Origin: Planctomycetota bacterium
GTDB lineage: Bacteria > Planctomycetota > UBA1135 > GCA-002686595
Length of the DNA stretch: 64,000 nucleotides
Assembly: GCA_028823345.1 (NCBI GenBank)
Contig: JAPKBR010000001.1
Coordinates: 1-64,000 of the forward strand
Direction of reading: 5' to 3'
Both the position numbers and the translations under genes were made by a program. Positions 1 to 8,251 of the stretch are shown piece by piece. The stretch's first letter is position 1, and the number at the start of each line of letters is the position of its first letter. Under the pieces are notes generated by a model. The model did not search any database and was not told the origin of the DNA. It was given only the letters and a program-made list of their open reading frames with translations.

Positions 1-967
1 AGCGGCCTAGGGTTCCGTCTACGTTGGCCAAGGCGTCGGTCAAGGTTTCGATGTCTTCCGCAATCTTGGGATCAGTGAGCAATTTACCGATGGTGCCTTC
101 ACCGTCTGCTAAGCGCGCGGTCACACTTGCGAGATCCGAAAGGGTGGTGCGCAGGTCCTCCGCCATGACCTCGTCGGTCAAGAGCGCTCCAATCGTGCCT
201 TTGCCCTCGCGGGCCTCAGTAATGGCCTGCTGGGCATCTGCCAAGAGAATCTCCATGCTGGCGCTGGCGTTGTCGATTCGTTGGGCGAGGGCCGCATCAA
301 AGATCAAACGACCGATCGTGCCTTCACCAAGGTTGATTTGCCGGGTAGTCTCCTCTAGTTGGGAGAAGGTGCCCTCGACACTGCTCACCGCATCGCCGAG
401 GGATTGGCGTAGGGCCTCGTCGGTGACCAGAGCGCCGATGACTCCTTTTCCGTCCCGAATATTACGGACGACTTCGGCCAGGCCGTCGACCGCCTCGCGC
501 AGGCTTTCCCTGTTTTCTTCCAGCACGGAGCCTAGGGTCGAAAGGACATCCGGGCGGGTGGTTCCCATCCACTCGCCTTCGAAGGGTTGGCTGATGGGGC
601 TGCCCGGTTCGATCGATAAGTTCTTGCCACCCAAGACCGTGGCATCGGAAATGGTGATGGCGTGATCCGTAAAAAGCTGCACAGGCGCATCGAGGGAGAG
701 TTCCACTTGAATGCGGCGCTCAGTGGCACTGATCGTGGCGTCAAAAGCCACTTTCTCTACCTTTCCCCAGCGAACGCCAGCTACCAACACGGGGTCGCCG
801 GAGCGCAAGCCTCCGGCGTTGGCAAACCAGACTGTGGCCTTGCCGGTTTCACCGCCCATGGAAAAGTCGCTTTGGAACAGGGTGAACCAAGACAGGACAG
901 CGATGACTCCCACGAAGAAGAGGCCGAGCACTGCGTTGTTGGTAGCGTTGTTGATTTTATTGTTCAT
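1..967 (-). CDS. mlaD: MCE/MlaD-family lipid-transport substrate-binding protein (C-terminus off window)
   Basis: Partial gene; 322 residues are visible and the reading frame is still open at base 1. The N-terminus (MNNKINNATNNAVLGLFF) leads into one membrane helix at about residues 12-31, followed by an MCE domain at about 35-125. After that come at least four repeats opening with a G-x-G-[TV]-I-G-x-L motif, which alternate with predicted helices. MCE proteins form hexameric rings that carry phospholipid between the inner and outer membranes. The start codon overlaps the stop of the upstream ATPase gene by 4 bp (ATGA), so translation is probably coupled. The permease, ATPase and MCE order matches Mla-type ABC transporters. 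The GTIG repeats are longer than E. coli MlaD and may form a periplasmic coiled needle, which is inference. Confidence 0.85.
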   Translation of the reverse strand, partial: MNNKINNATNNAVLGLFFVGVIAVLSWFTLFQSDFSMGGETGKATVWFANAGGLRSGDPVLVAGVRWGKVEKVAFDATISATERRIQVELSLDAPVQLFTDHAITISDATVLGGKNLSIEPGSPISQPFEGEWMGTTRPDVLSTLGSVLEENRESLREAVDGLAEVVRNIRDGKGVIGALVTDEALRQSLGDAVSSVEGTFSQLEETTRQINLGEGTIGRLIFDAALAQRIDNASASMEILLADAQQAITEAREGKGTIGALLTDEVMAEDLRTTLSDLASVTARLADGEGTIGKLLTDPKIAEDIETLTDALANVDGTLGR

Positions 968-1725
968 CGTGCTGGTTCCTGTTGATAGCCCAAAAATGCT
1001 CGAAGCCGCGGGTGACTGGGCTGAAAGAAGGACTCGGTGGGTTCGTCCACCATGACTTTACCTTCGTGGACGAAGAGGACCCTGTCCGCGACCCTCTGAA
1101 GGCATTCGATGCGGTGCTCGACCACGAGGGAGGTGACCCCTAGCTTGTCCGAGACTTCGCGCATGAGGGCGTTGATTGAGCGCGAGATTTCCGGGTCGAG
1201 CCCCGCATTGGGCTCGTCGTAGAGGACCAGTTCCGGACGCGTGATCAAGGCCCGAGCAATGCTCACGCGCTTCTTCATGCCGCCGGAAATCTCGGCGGGG
1301 AAATTCTTGCCTGCGCCGGCCACGTGCACGGTTTCGAGGGCTTCCGCCACTCGCTCCTGGATTTCGGACTCGCTTAGTTTGCCCTGTTCCCGCAGGGGCA
1401 GGGCCAAGTTGTCCTCCACGGTCAGCCAGCCCACCAGTGCGCCTTCTTGGAACACATAGCCCACCCGCCGTCTAAGGGCGCGCAGCTCCTTGGCGCTGAG
1501 GGCGGCGACCTCCTTTCCAAACACCTCTACCGTGCCCGAGTCGGGTTCCATCAGGCCAATTACATGGCGCAGGGCCACGGACTTGCCCGTGCCCGAGCCG
1601 CCCATGATGCCCAGGCATTCCCCCGCGTGGACCTCAAGGTTCAAGCCCGTGAGCACATGCAAGTCACCAAAGGACTTGTGCAAGTCCTTGATGCGCACTA
1701 CCGGTGCTGACCTGTCGCCGCTCAT
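964..1725 (-). CDS. mlaF: Mla-type ABC transporter ATPase
   Basis: 253-residue cytoplasmic ATPase that powers the MCE lipid transporter. Visible motifs are Walker A GGSGTGKS (residues 42-49), Q-loop Gln93, signature ISGGM (146-150), Walker B LVLYDE (167-171 region) and a switch His204 within VVEHR. Full-length for the family. It overlaps the permease gene upstream and the MCE gene downstream by ATGA in both cases, giving a tightly coupled three-gene unit. Methionine and other importer ATPases share the fold, but the MlaE/MCE context decides the call. Confidence 0.9.
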   Translation of the reverse strand: MSGDRSAPVVRIKDLHKSFGDLHVLTGLNLEVHAGECLGIMGGSGTGKSVALRHVIGLMEPDSGTVEVFGKEVAALSAKELRALRRRVGYVFQEGALVGWLTVEDNLALPLREQGKLSESEIQERVAEALETVHVAGAGKNFPAEISGGMKKRVSIARALITRPELVLYDEPNAGLDPEISRSINALMREVSDKLGVTSLVVEHRIECLQRVADRVLFVHEGKVMVDEPTESFFQPSHPRLRAFLGYQQEPAR

Positions 1726-2579
1726 CGGTAAATCATCCAGGTCAAGAAGTAGTTGGCCACGATGATTGTGATCGTTGCGTCACGCACCGCGCGACTGGTG
1801 GCGCGTCCGACGCCGAGGGCACCACCTCTCGCGGAGATGCCCGAGGCGCAAGAGATCAAGGCCACTGCGATCCCAAAGCAGAAGGACTTGAACAGGCCGC
1901 CGAACACGTCCTTTGGTATGGGGATCGTTTGACCCAGGCCTGACAATGAAGAAAAGGCCGAGTCTAGGTACAAGTCCCAACCAACCCCCAACTGTGCGCT
2001 GGCCACAAACCCGCCGCCGATGATGCCGACCATGTCGCTGATGACGGTCATTGCGGGGCAGACGATGGCCAGAGCCACCACTCGGGGCAGCACCAAAAGG
2101 GAGATGCGGTCGATGGACATGACTTCCAAGGCGGTGAGTTCATCCGACACCGACATGGTGCCCATCTCTGCCGCCATGGCCGAACCATAGGTCGAAGCCA
2201 AAACCAGAGCGGTGATGAAAGGGCCCATCTCCCGCGCGATTCCTGCGGCCACTAGGGGACCAATCTGATCTTGTTGTCCGAAACGAGCGAGCTCAATGCC
2301 CGCTTGCAGGGCGAAGATCATTCCGATGAAAACTCCCACCAGGGAGATCACGTGCAGGTTGCCGATCGCGGCGGAACGCACTTGGATCAAGAGCCAACCC
2401 CGGCGTTTGGGGAGGTGATGCAGGCGCGCAAAGACTGCGGCTAAGAGAACCAGCCGGGCACCAGCTTCCTCCAGCAATGCCCGCGGGCCATTGCTGTTCC
2501 AAATCGCATGGCTCATGGCTGCGGCAAAGAGCACGGTCATGAACAGGGGCCACCAGGACGGGAGAGAATCGGGATTCAC
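1722..2579 (-). CDS. mlaE: MlaE-type ABC transporter permease
   Basis: 285-residue inner-membrane permease of the MlaE/YrbE family with several hydrophobic segments. The coupling motif typical of the family is visible as SDELTALEVMSID near the middle of the protein, preceded by a conserved REMGPFITALV-like stretch. It starts 9 bp after the stop of the aromatic-repeat lipoprotein gene, so that lipoprotein is probably cotranscribed. Its stop overlaps the ATPase start (ATGA). It should form the transmembrane dimer beneath the MCE ring. Confidence 0.9.
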   Translation of the reverse strand: MNPDSLPSWWPLFMTVLFAAAMSHAIWNSNGPRALLEEAGARLVLLAAVFARLHHLPKRRGWLLIQVRSAAIGNLHVISLVGVFIGMIFALQAGIELARFGQQDQIGPLVAAGIAREMGPFITALVLASTYGSAMAAEMGTMSVSDELTALEVMSIDRISLLVLPRVVALAIVCPAMTVISDMVGIIGGGFVASAQLGVGWDLYLDSAFSSLSGLGQTIPIPKDVFGGLFKSFCFGIAVALISCASGISARGGALGVGRATSRAVRDATITIIVANYFLTWMIYR

Positions 2580-2588
2580 AGGGAGATC

Positions 2589-4232
2589 CTAGTCAATCGG
2601 GGGCACGATATCGGGGGCCGAGACCTCCGGGGATGGCGAGGTTTCCAATTCGGGGTTGACCTCCAGCTGGATCGGGAGCGGCTGGATGGGGGCCTGCGGT
2701 CCGGTGCTCTGGGTATCCATCCCCGGGGGCATCCGACTGCTGGGAACCCGATCTCCAGGCCAGCCAGGGCCTGGGAAGGAGGGTCGCATGAGTTCAAACC
2801 CCTCCCGTTCTGATTGGCGCCAGCGGATCAGGCCGGCTAAGAGCGAGACCTCGCGCACATCCGAGCCCTCATCGGAATAGTCCCGTCGTGCCCAAAGCAC
2901 CGAAAGGGATCGCCGCTGTTCGTGCCGGTCGCTTTCCTCGCGATAGAGCCCTAGCCAGGTGCGCACCCGTACCTGATCAAAGGCTCGCTCTGCTGTGTAG
3001 AACTCCCACAGCCAGGTGTAGTGTTCATCGATAAAGGCGTAATGGCGTAGGGGGTTGAGCGCGGGCCACGCGATCATTTCCGTGTCCCCGGCTTCATCCC
3101 TAGCGTTGCGCACCAGGGGCCAGAGCTTGCGCCAAGAAGACTTGCGGCCCGCTGAATCCGTGCGATTCCAGGCGTGCCAAAATGGGAAGACCGAGAAACT
3201 CGTACGGTGGTGGCTCTTGTAGGTTTCCTCGCGCAGGTTGACGATGGGCCACAGATACCAAGTGGATTCCAGGCCTTCGCCCTTGTAGTAGGAGTAGAAA
3301 GGGATCACCCGCTGGCGCACGGCCCGTTCGGGGTCGCCACCCTGGAAGACCATCAGGGGCCAGGGACCGTCCCAGGCCCAAAAGCCCGAACGGTCATCCT
3401 TGGTGTAGCCAAAGAAGGGCCACAGGACCGTCCAACTGCGGGACTCTTCCCGCTCCGTTAGGCCAAAGAAGGGCCAGAAGAAGTAGGTCTTTTGGTGCAA
3501 ACCTTCGTCCTTACGCAGATCGTTGGTCTGCCACATGAAGAAGGGCCAAAGGAAGAATTTGCGTCGGTAGCGGCCCTCAAAGCCCTGGTCCCCATACAGG
3601 GGCCAAAGGCGCCAGGATTTCCCCCCGGTCCCTTCGGACCATTGGATCACCGGGAAGAGCACGTTGTGTGTCGTGCGTCCCGCTCGCTCGAAGCGGGCGT
3701 AAAAGGGAAACAGAATCCAGCTGGCCGAGTCGAAGCTGAGGAAGTTCTTCGTGTCGCCATAGAACACGAAGAACGCGCTCTTCTTGTCCCCGTCCGCATC
3801 CCGCGCCAGGTAAATCCCGGGCAACATGAGGAACTGATAGGAGCTGGGCTTGTCCTTCGGATACTGCCGCGCATGGCGCAGGATCGGCAGGAACTGGTGT
3901 ACGGTTTCTTCTGGGCGTTCGAAGCGTTGACCCAGGGGCGGCAAGAGCCAAGCGAAAGAGCGCCCTTCGCCCTGGCGTTGCCAGGAAACAAGGGGGCGCA
4001 GGGCCCAATAGTCCAGCCGCTTGGTCTCTTGATCCCAGCGGGCCAAAGCCGCGCCCCCCAGGGCTTCGATGGCGCTGTCGCCTCCCGCTAGGGACATGTG
4101 CGTGTAAAGGGGCGCAAGGTGGAGGTCTTGGCCAGGGGCGGTGCAAGCGCCGAGGCACCCGAGCAAAGCCATGGCCAAGCCGCGCAGGGAGCGGGTGGTC
4201 GGGGGCTTTCGATTGCGGGGGAGGCGCGCCAT
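2589..4232 (-). CDS. Large lipoprotein with aromatic WPFF-type repeats, in the Mla operon
   Basis: No named family recognised. The start was placed at 4232 because the N-terminus MARLPRNRKPP is then followed by a hydrophobic stretch and a lipobox LGAC, giving Cys30 as the lipidated residue. The frame stays open upstream to 4367, but that extension would bury the signal peptide. The mature part of about 517 residues repeats a unit of roughly 20-30 residues with a core such as LWPFF, FWPFFG or LWPLY, separated by short charged turns. The pattern of aromatic strand plus polar turn suggests a beta-rich barrel or propeller. The C-terminus is Pro/Ser-rich. It is the first gene of the probable mlaEFD operon, 9 bp before mlaE. 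It may be an outer-membrane partner of the transporter, which is inference. Confidence 0.7.
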   Translation of the reverse strand: MARLPRNRKPPTTRSLRGLAMALLGCLGACTAPGQDLHLAPLYTHMSLAGGDSAIEALGGAALARWDQETKRLDYWALRPLVSWQRQGEGRSFAWLLPPLGQRFERPEETVHQFLPILRHARQYPKDKPSSYQFLMLPGIYLARDADGDKKSAFFVFYGDTKNFLSFDSASWILFPFYARFERAGRTTHNVLFPVIQWSEGTGGKSWRLWPLYGDQGFEGRYRRKFFLWPFFMWQTNDLRKDEGLHQKTYFFWPFFGLTEREESRSWTVLWPFFGYTKDDRSGFWAWDGPWPLMVFQGGDPERAVRQRVIPFYSYYKGEGLESTWYLWPIVNLREETYKSHHRTSFSVFPFWHAWNRTDSAGRKSSWRKLWPLVRNARDEAGDTEMIAWPALNPLRHYAFIDEHYTWLWEFYTAERAFDQVRVRTWLGLYREESDRHEQRRSLSVLWARRDYSDEGSDVREVSLLAGLIRWRQSEREGFELMRPSFPGPGWPGDRVPSSRMPPGMDTQSTGPQAPIQPLPIQLEVNPELETSPSPEVSAPDIVPPID

Positions 4233-4344
4233 GGTTGTCACATCCTCGCGAGGTGGACCCGAGGATGCAAGGATCTGGGCCATTGGATAGGTACTATGGG
4301 CCTGCTTATCCAATGCCCCCGAACCGCGGGCCCGAGGCAATCCC

Positions 4345-5331
4345 ATGACTACTTTCCTTTCCGGCATTCAGCCCAGTGGCCGACCGCACCTGGGCAACTA
4401 CTTTGGCGCCATTCGCCAGCACGTGGCCTCCCAGGAGGAGGACGGTGAGCACTTTTTCTTCATTGCGGACTACCACGCATTGACCACCGTACAGGACGCC
4501 GAAGCCTTGCGCTCGAACGTGCGCGAGATGGCAGCCACCTACTTCGCCCTGGGGCTTGACCCCAAGCGAGCGGTGTTCTTTCGCCAATCCGATGTGCCTC
4601 AGGTGACCGAGATTACTTGGCTTTTGTCCTGCGTCACGGGCATGGGCTTGCTGGAGCGCGCGCACTCGTTCAAGGACAAGACCGCCAAGGGCATCAAGCC
4701 CTCGGTGGGGCTCTTCACGTATCCGATCCTGATGGCTGCAGATATTCTGGCCTATGACTCGACCATCGTGCCCGTGGGCAAGGACCAGGTGCAGCACGTG
4801 GAGATGGCCCAGGACATGGCTGGTCATTTCAACGCGGCCTTTGACAGTCAGGTTTTTGTGCGCCCAGAGTACCGCTTGCCCGAGACCGATGCCCTGGCCA
4901 AGGTGCCCGGCTCGGACGGAGAGAAAATGAGCAAGAGCTACGGCAACGACCTTTGGATTTTCGAGACGGGCAAACGTCTCAAGAAAGCCGTCGGACGGAT
5001 TTTGACCGACTCCCGGGACCCCTCCGAACCAAAAGACCCCGCGGGGGTCTTGTTGGTGGATTTCTTGGCACTCTTCTTGGAAGACAAAGAGCTCAATGAA
5101 TGGCGCGAGAAAATTCGCGAAGGTGGCGCGAACGCACCCGGTTACGGGCACCTCAAGGTGCGCCTGATCGAGGCTTGGGAAGAGACCTTTGCCCCGGCCC
5201 GCGCACGCTTTGAAGAGTACCTAGCCGACCCCGCTGCCCTCGACGCTACCCTGCTTGTGGGGGCCGAGCGTGCCCGGGAACGGGCCAGCGGTGTGCGCGA
5301 TCGAGCCTATCTCGCCTGTGGCTTGCGTTGA
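4345..5331 (+). CDS. trpS: Tryptophanyl-tRNA synthetase
   Basis: 328-residue class I aminoacyl-tRNA synthetase that charges tRNA-Trp in the cytoplasm. The HIGH-type signature is HLGN (residues 15-18), within SGIQPSGRPHLGN, and the KMSKS loop is exact at 194-198. Length is normal for bacterial TrpS. It is divergent from the lipoprotein/Mla operon, with 112 bp between the two starts that should carry both promoters. No T-box-like leader is recognisable in so short a gap. Confidence 0.97.
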   Translation: MTTFLSGIQPSGRPHLGNYFGAIRQHVASQEEDGEHFFFIADYHALTTVQDAEALRSNVREMAATYFALGLDPKRAVFFRQSDVPQVTEITWLLSCVTGMGLLERAHSFKDKTAKGIKPSVGLFTYPILMAADILAYDSTIVPVGKDQVQHVEMAQDMAGHFNAAFDSQVFVRPEYRLPETDALAKVPGSDGEKMSKSYGNDLWIFETGKRLKKAVGRILTDSRDPSEPKDPAGVLLVDFLALFLEDKELNEWREKIREGGANAPGYGHLKVRLIEAWEETFAPARARFEEYLADPAALDATLLVGAERARERASGVRDRAYLACGLR

Positions 5332-5416
5332 ACCTTGGATGTTGCCGATACTTAGGCTAGGGAGTCCCTGTCCAGAGACGCCGTACAGAACCATTGTCAC
5401 CAAGAGAACTGCCACT

Positions 5417-5977
5417 ATGAACCAACCTCCCATGCATCAAAGCCCCGTTGGACTGGTCCTTTTGGCACTTTTGGCCAGTTGTGGGGGAGGTCCCCAAAAA
5501 GCGTCAGAGTTCCCTTCCGCCGGATCCGGGCCCCAGCCTCAGACCGAGCCGGCCCCTGCGCCCCTGGGGCAAAACCCCGAGTACTTGGCCGCGGAACCGG
5601 TGCCTAGTCCCTGGACCCAGGCCTTCTTGCAACCGGCGACCTTGCTGGCCGACCGCATTCGGATCGAGGGACCCCATGGGCTGTTGGATCACTTGGTGGT
5701 GCGTTCTGATGATGAGTTCTTCCTGCGCACAGCCAAGACTAAACCCGAAGGGCTCTTGCAAGTTACCCGGCCCCGTCCTTCGGCAGATGTCGAGCTAGTG
5801 GGCGGGCAGTTGGATCGTTGGCAGTTGAGCGCCTTCGAGGAAATCACCGTGTTGATCAATCCGGCCTTACAAAGTGTGCGGGTGATCGCTGAGGGCGATG
5901 CGTTTTGGCGCACGCCCGACGGCACGGAAAAACGCGGGGCCCGCCTGGCTTTTGACGAACCCGTGCAGTTGCCGTGA
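5417..5977 (+). CDS. Putative lipoprotein with a weak OstA/LptA-like C-terminal segment
   Basis: 186 residues from the ATG at 5417. The frame opens earlier at 5255, but only this start gives a signal peptide (GLVLLALLASC) with a lipobox Cys. A Pro/Gln-rich linker follows. The C-terminal half is beta-rich and ends with a segment (AEGDAFWRTPDGTEKRGARL) that resembles the AxGxV..G..A.L repeat of OstA/LptA/LptC LPS-transport proteins. That resemblance is weak and judged by eye. The stop TGA overlaps the next start (TGATG), so it is coupled to the TPR lipoprotein. Function unknown. Confidence 0.6.
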   Translation: MNQPPMHQSPVGLVLLALLASCGGGPQKASEFPSAGSGPQPQTEPAPAPLGQNPEYLAAEPVPSPWTQAFLQPATLLADRIRIEGPHGLLDHLVVRSDDEFFLRTAKTKPEGLLQVTRPRPSADVELVGGQLDRWQLSAFEEITVLINPALQSVRVIAEGDAFWRTPDGTEKRGARLAFDEPVQLP

Positions 5978-7029
5978 TGGGGATTCGCTTGCGCTTGGGG
6001 CATTTGGTTTGTTTTGGTGCCGTGGGACTTTTCGTGGCATGCGCTTCCGCCCCCAAGGCTTGGGTGGTGGGTTGGCAGCGTCCCTATCACGACCTTTCCC
6101 CCGAGGCGCGTGAGGGCTTTGTCCAAGCACGCGGGGATGCCGGGGCCGGCGAGATCGATTCAGCGCTGCAGCAACTCGCCGGACTGATCGAATTCCATCC
6201 CACTAACCTTGACCTGCTGACCTATCGGCAGGATCTCTTGCTTGAGCGATCGCCTAGGGAGGCGGAGGCCCTGGGTGCCGCGGCGCTCTTGCTTGCCCAG
6301 CGCGATCCGCGGCCCACGTGGTTGATTTTGGCCGCCCGCTTGACCGAAAATAGGGAGCAAGCCAAGGCCTTGTTGGAGCAGGCCATAGGTTTGGATCCAG
6401 ACTGCGCAGATGCCCGTTTGGGGTTGGCCGCGTTGGCCTTGGAGGGGGACGAGCGGTATCGCTGGCGCAGTGCCAAGGAGTCCCTGGCCGATTGCCTCGC
6501 CTCGCATCCTGGCCACATGGGAGCCCGGCGTCTGGAGGCTTGGATGTTCTCCCAGGAGGGCAATCCAGCTGCCCCCGCGGCCTTGGCCCGTTGGTTGATT
6601 GCGAGCGATGGGGATCCCCGGGTGCGGCACACGGATCGGGTGGCCGCCGCCTTGGACCTCGCCGCCCTCCACCTTGGGGCGCAGGATCCCGAGCGTGCCC
6701 TCGAAATCTTGGATCGGCTTCAGGGCGAATCCCACCAGCGTCCCCGGCGGCTGGCTCTTTTGGCGGTAGCCAGAAGCGAGAGCGGGGATGAAGACGGAGC
6801 CCTCTGGGCGGTTTCCGCTGCGATTCGCGCGGATCCCACGAATAGTTTGCCGCGGGTGCAGGAAGCCTTATTGCTCGTGTCAAAAGACCCGCTGGTCCAG
6901 GCGGAGGCTTGGGACCGTGTGGTGCAGGTGGCGGGGGAGGGGAAGGGGACCGAACTTGCGGAATTGATCCAGGGCTTGCGCGCCCAGGTGGCGGGTACCC
7001 GTCTGCGCGAGAGTCTGCCCGAGGAATGA
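5977..7029 (+). CDS. TPR-containing lipoprotein
   Basis: 350 residues. ATG at 5977 is chosen over GTG at 5974 because it overlaps the preceding stop as TGATG. A short hydrophobic N-terminus ends in FVAC, a plausible though non-ideal lipobox with Phe at -3. The rest is Ala/Leu-rich and helical, with several TPR-like 34-residue units, for example AKALLEQAIGLDPDCADARL. Such proteins usually act as periplasmic scaffolds. The partner is unknown, and the close coupling to the preceding lipoprotein suggests joint function. Confidence 0.65.
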   Translation: MGIRLRLGHLVCFGAVGLFVACASAPKAWVVGWQRPYHDLSPEAREGFVQARGDAGAGEIDSALQQLAGLIEFHPTNLDLLTYRQDLLLERSPREAEALGAAALLLAQRDPRPTWLILAARLTENREQAKALLEQAIGLDPDCADARLGLAALALEGDERYRWRSAKESLADCLASHPGHMGARRLEAWMFSQEGNPAAPAALARWLIASDGDPRVRHTDRVAAALDLAALHLGAQDPERALEILDRLQGESHQRPRRLALLAVARSESGDEDGALWAVSAAIRADPTNSLPRVQEALLLVSKDPLVQAEAWDRVVQVAGEGKGTELAELIQGLRAQVAGTRLRESLPEE

Positions 7030-7078
7030 GCTGGCTTCGCCCCAGTGTTCTTGGCCCACTCCCAGTTAGGCTCTCCCC

Positions 7079-7531
7079 ATGAAACTCATCGTTCAGCGTT
7101 GCAACTCCGCTCAGGTTCAAGTGGATGGAGAAATTATTGGTCGGGTGGGGCGTGGAATGATGGTGCTTCTTTGTGTGCTGCGTGGCGATGGCCCGGAGCA
7201 GGCTAAGCGCCTAGCGGCGAAGCTTGCGACCTATCGCTTCTTTCCAGATCAAGAGGGCCGCATGAATGAAAGCGCCCTGGATCAGGGGCTCGGAGCCCTG
7301 GTGATCAGTCAGTTCACCCTGGCAGCCGATGGTCGCCGGGGGCGCCGTCCTTCCTTTGATCAGGCCGCTCCGCCGGAGTTGGCCGAGCCTCTCGTGGAGC
7401 ATTTTGTTGCGTGCCTGAGGGCCGCGGGTATGACCGTGGAAACCGGCCAATTCGGGGCCAAAATGGAAGTCTCATTGGTCAACGATGGCCCGGTCACCCT
7501 GCAGCTGGAAGACTTGCCGCCTTCGACCTAA
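7079..7531 (+). CDS. dtd: D-aminoacyl-tRNA deacylase
   Basis: 150 residues, the usual length of bacterial Dtd. The family signatures are present: SQFTL (residues 77-81) and the cross-subunit GPVT motif (137-140, as NDGPVTL; the usual form is NxGPVT). The dimeric enzyme removes D-amino acids, and also Gly from tRNA-Ala, from charged tRNAs. It lies 49 bp after the TPR lipoprotein gene and downstream of trpS, so it may share transcription with them. Confidence 0.95.
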   Translation: MKLIVQRCNSAQVQVDGEIIGRVGRGMMVLLCVLRGDGPEQAKRLAAKLATYRFFPDQEGRMNESALDQGLGALVISQFTLAADGRRGRRPSFDQAAPPELAEPLVEHFVACLRAAGMTVETGQFGAKMEVSLVNDGPVTLQLEDLPPST

Positions 7532-7689
7532 GTCCCGTCTCCGCTTAGGGTTGCGCCGCCGCCGGCCTCGCAAATTTTCGGTCTGCGGCTGAATGGTTCC
7601 CAGAATGGAGCTAACTTGTTGCCAGTAAAGGGGTTAGGTCTGGCCTAAGCGGCTCCAACCAGTGCCTCCCCGGGCCCTCTGACGGACCT

Positions 7690-7712
7690 AATCCCTTGCG
7701 CCCCAAGGGATT
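7690..7712 (+). promoter_or_regulatory. Hairpin in the leader of the HU-type gene
   Basis: A perfect 9-bp inverted repeat, AATCCCTTG / CAAGGGATT, with a 5-nt loop (CGCCC), lies 57 bp before the HU-type start within a 237-bp gap after dtd. No T-run follows, so it is not an obvious intrinsic terminator. It could be a leader stem or a protein-binding palindrome. Confidence 0.45.
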
Positions 7713-7768
7713 GCACGGTATCAACTCCTCTCACCCGAGGGGATAGCTCCCCCGCAACTCCGGCCACC

Positions 7769-8200
7769 ATGACATCTGCTTCGACCACCACCACCAAAAA
7801 GGAACTCGTCCAGCGTATCGCTGAGGAGACCGGTCAGACCAAAGCCGCCGCGCGGGACGTGATCCAGGCTTTGCTCGACATGATCATCGGGGACCTAGCC
7901 GGGGGCAATCGAATTGAGTTTCGCGAGTTTGGCATTTTCGAGCTCAAGCACCGGGAGGCTCGCATCGCCCGTAATCCGCGCACCAACGCCCCGGTGGAAG
8001 TGCCCGCCCAACGGCAGGTCAAGTTCAAACCAGGCAGCCGTATGCGCGAACGCATCGCCGTCCAGGACCAGGGCAAACAGGCTCCGCCCAAGGCCGCCCC
8101 CGAGGAATCTTCTAAGGCTCAACAATCGCAACCCTTGGCCCGTCCCACTCCGGCGCCCCCCAAGGCACCGCCTCCCACCTCTCCTGATTCTCCCTTCTAG
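7769..8200 (+). CDS. HU/IHF-family nucleoid protein with Pro-rich tail
   Basis: 143 residues, longer than the usual 90-100. Residues 10-100 form a standard HU/IHF fold: KKELVQRIAEETG at the start, IEFREFGIFELKHREAR in the middle, and the DNA-intercalating arm RNPRTNAPVEVPAQRQVKFKPG. The last 40 or so residues are Pro/Ala/Gln-rich and low in complexity. It has its own 237-bp upstream region, which suggests independent expression. HU versus IHF cannot be decided from the sequence alone. Confidence 0.9.
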   Translation: MTSASTTTTKKELVQRIAEETGQTKAAARDVIQALLDMIIGDLAGGNRIEFREFGIFELKHREARIARNPRTNAPVEVPAQRQVKFKPGSRMRERIAVQDQGKQAPPKAAPEESSKAQQSQPLARPTPAPPKAPPPTSPDSPF

Positions 8201-8251
8201 TAGTGGTACTGGTGGATGCCGGCGCCCACGTCACTGGCATTCAAAACTCGC

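Noticed and set aside
24-665. Plus-strand ORF of 213 residues at the left edge
   Set aside because: It lies opposite the MCE gene, has Ser/Arg-rich composition typical of an antisense frame, and resembles no family.
3492-4091. Plus-strand ORF of 199 residues opposite the lipoprotein gene
   Set aside because: Shadow frame of a GC-rich gene. The minus strand has the signal peptide, the repeats and the operon context.
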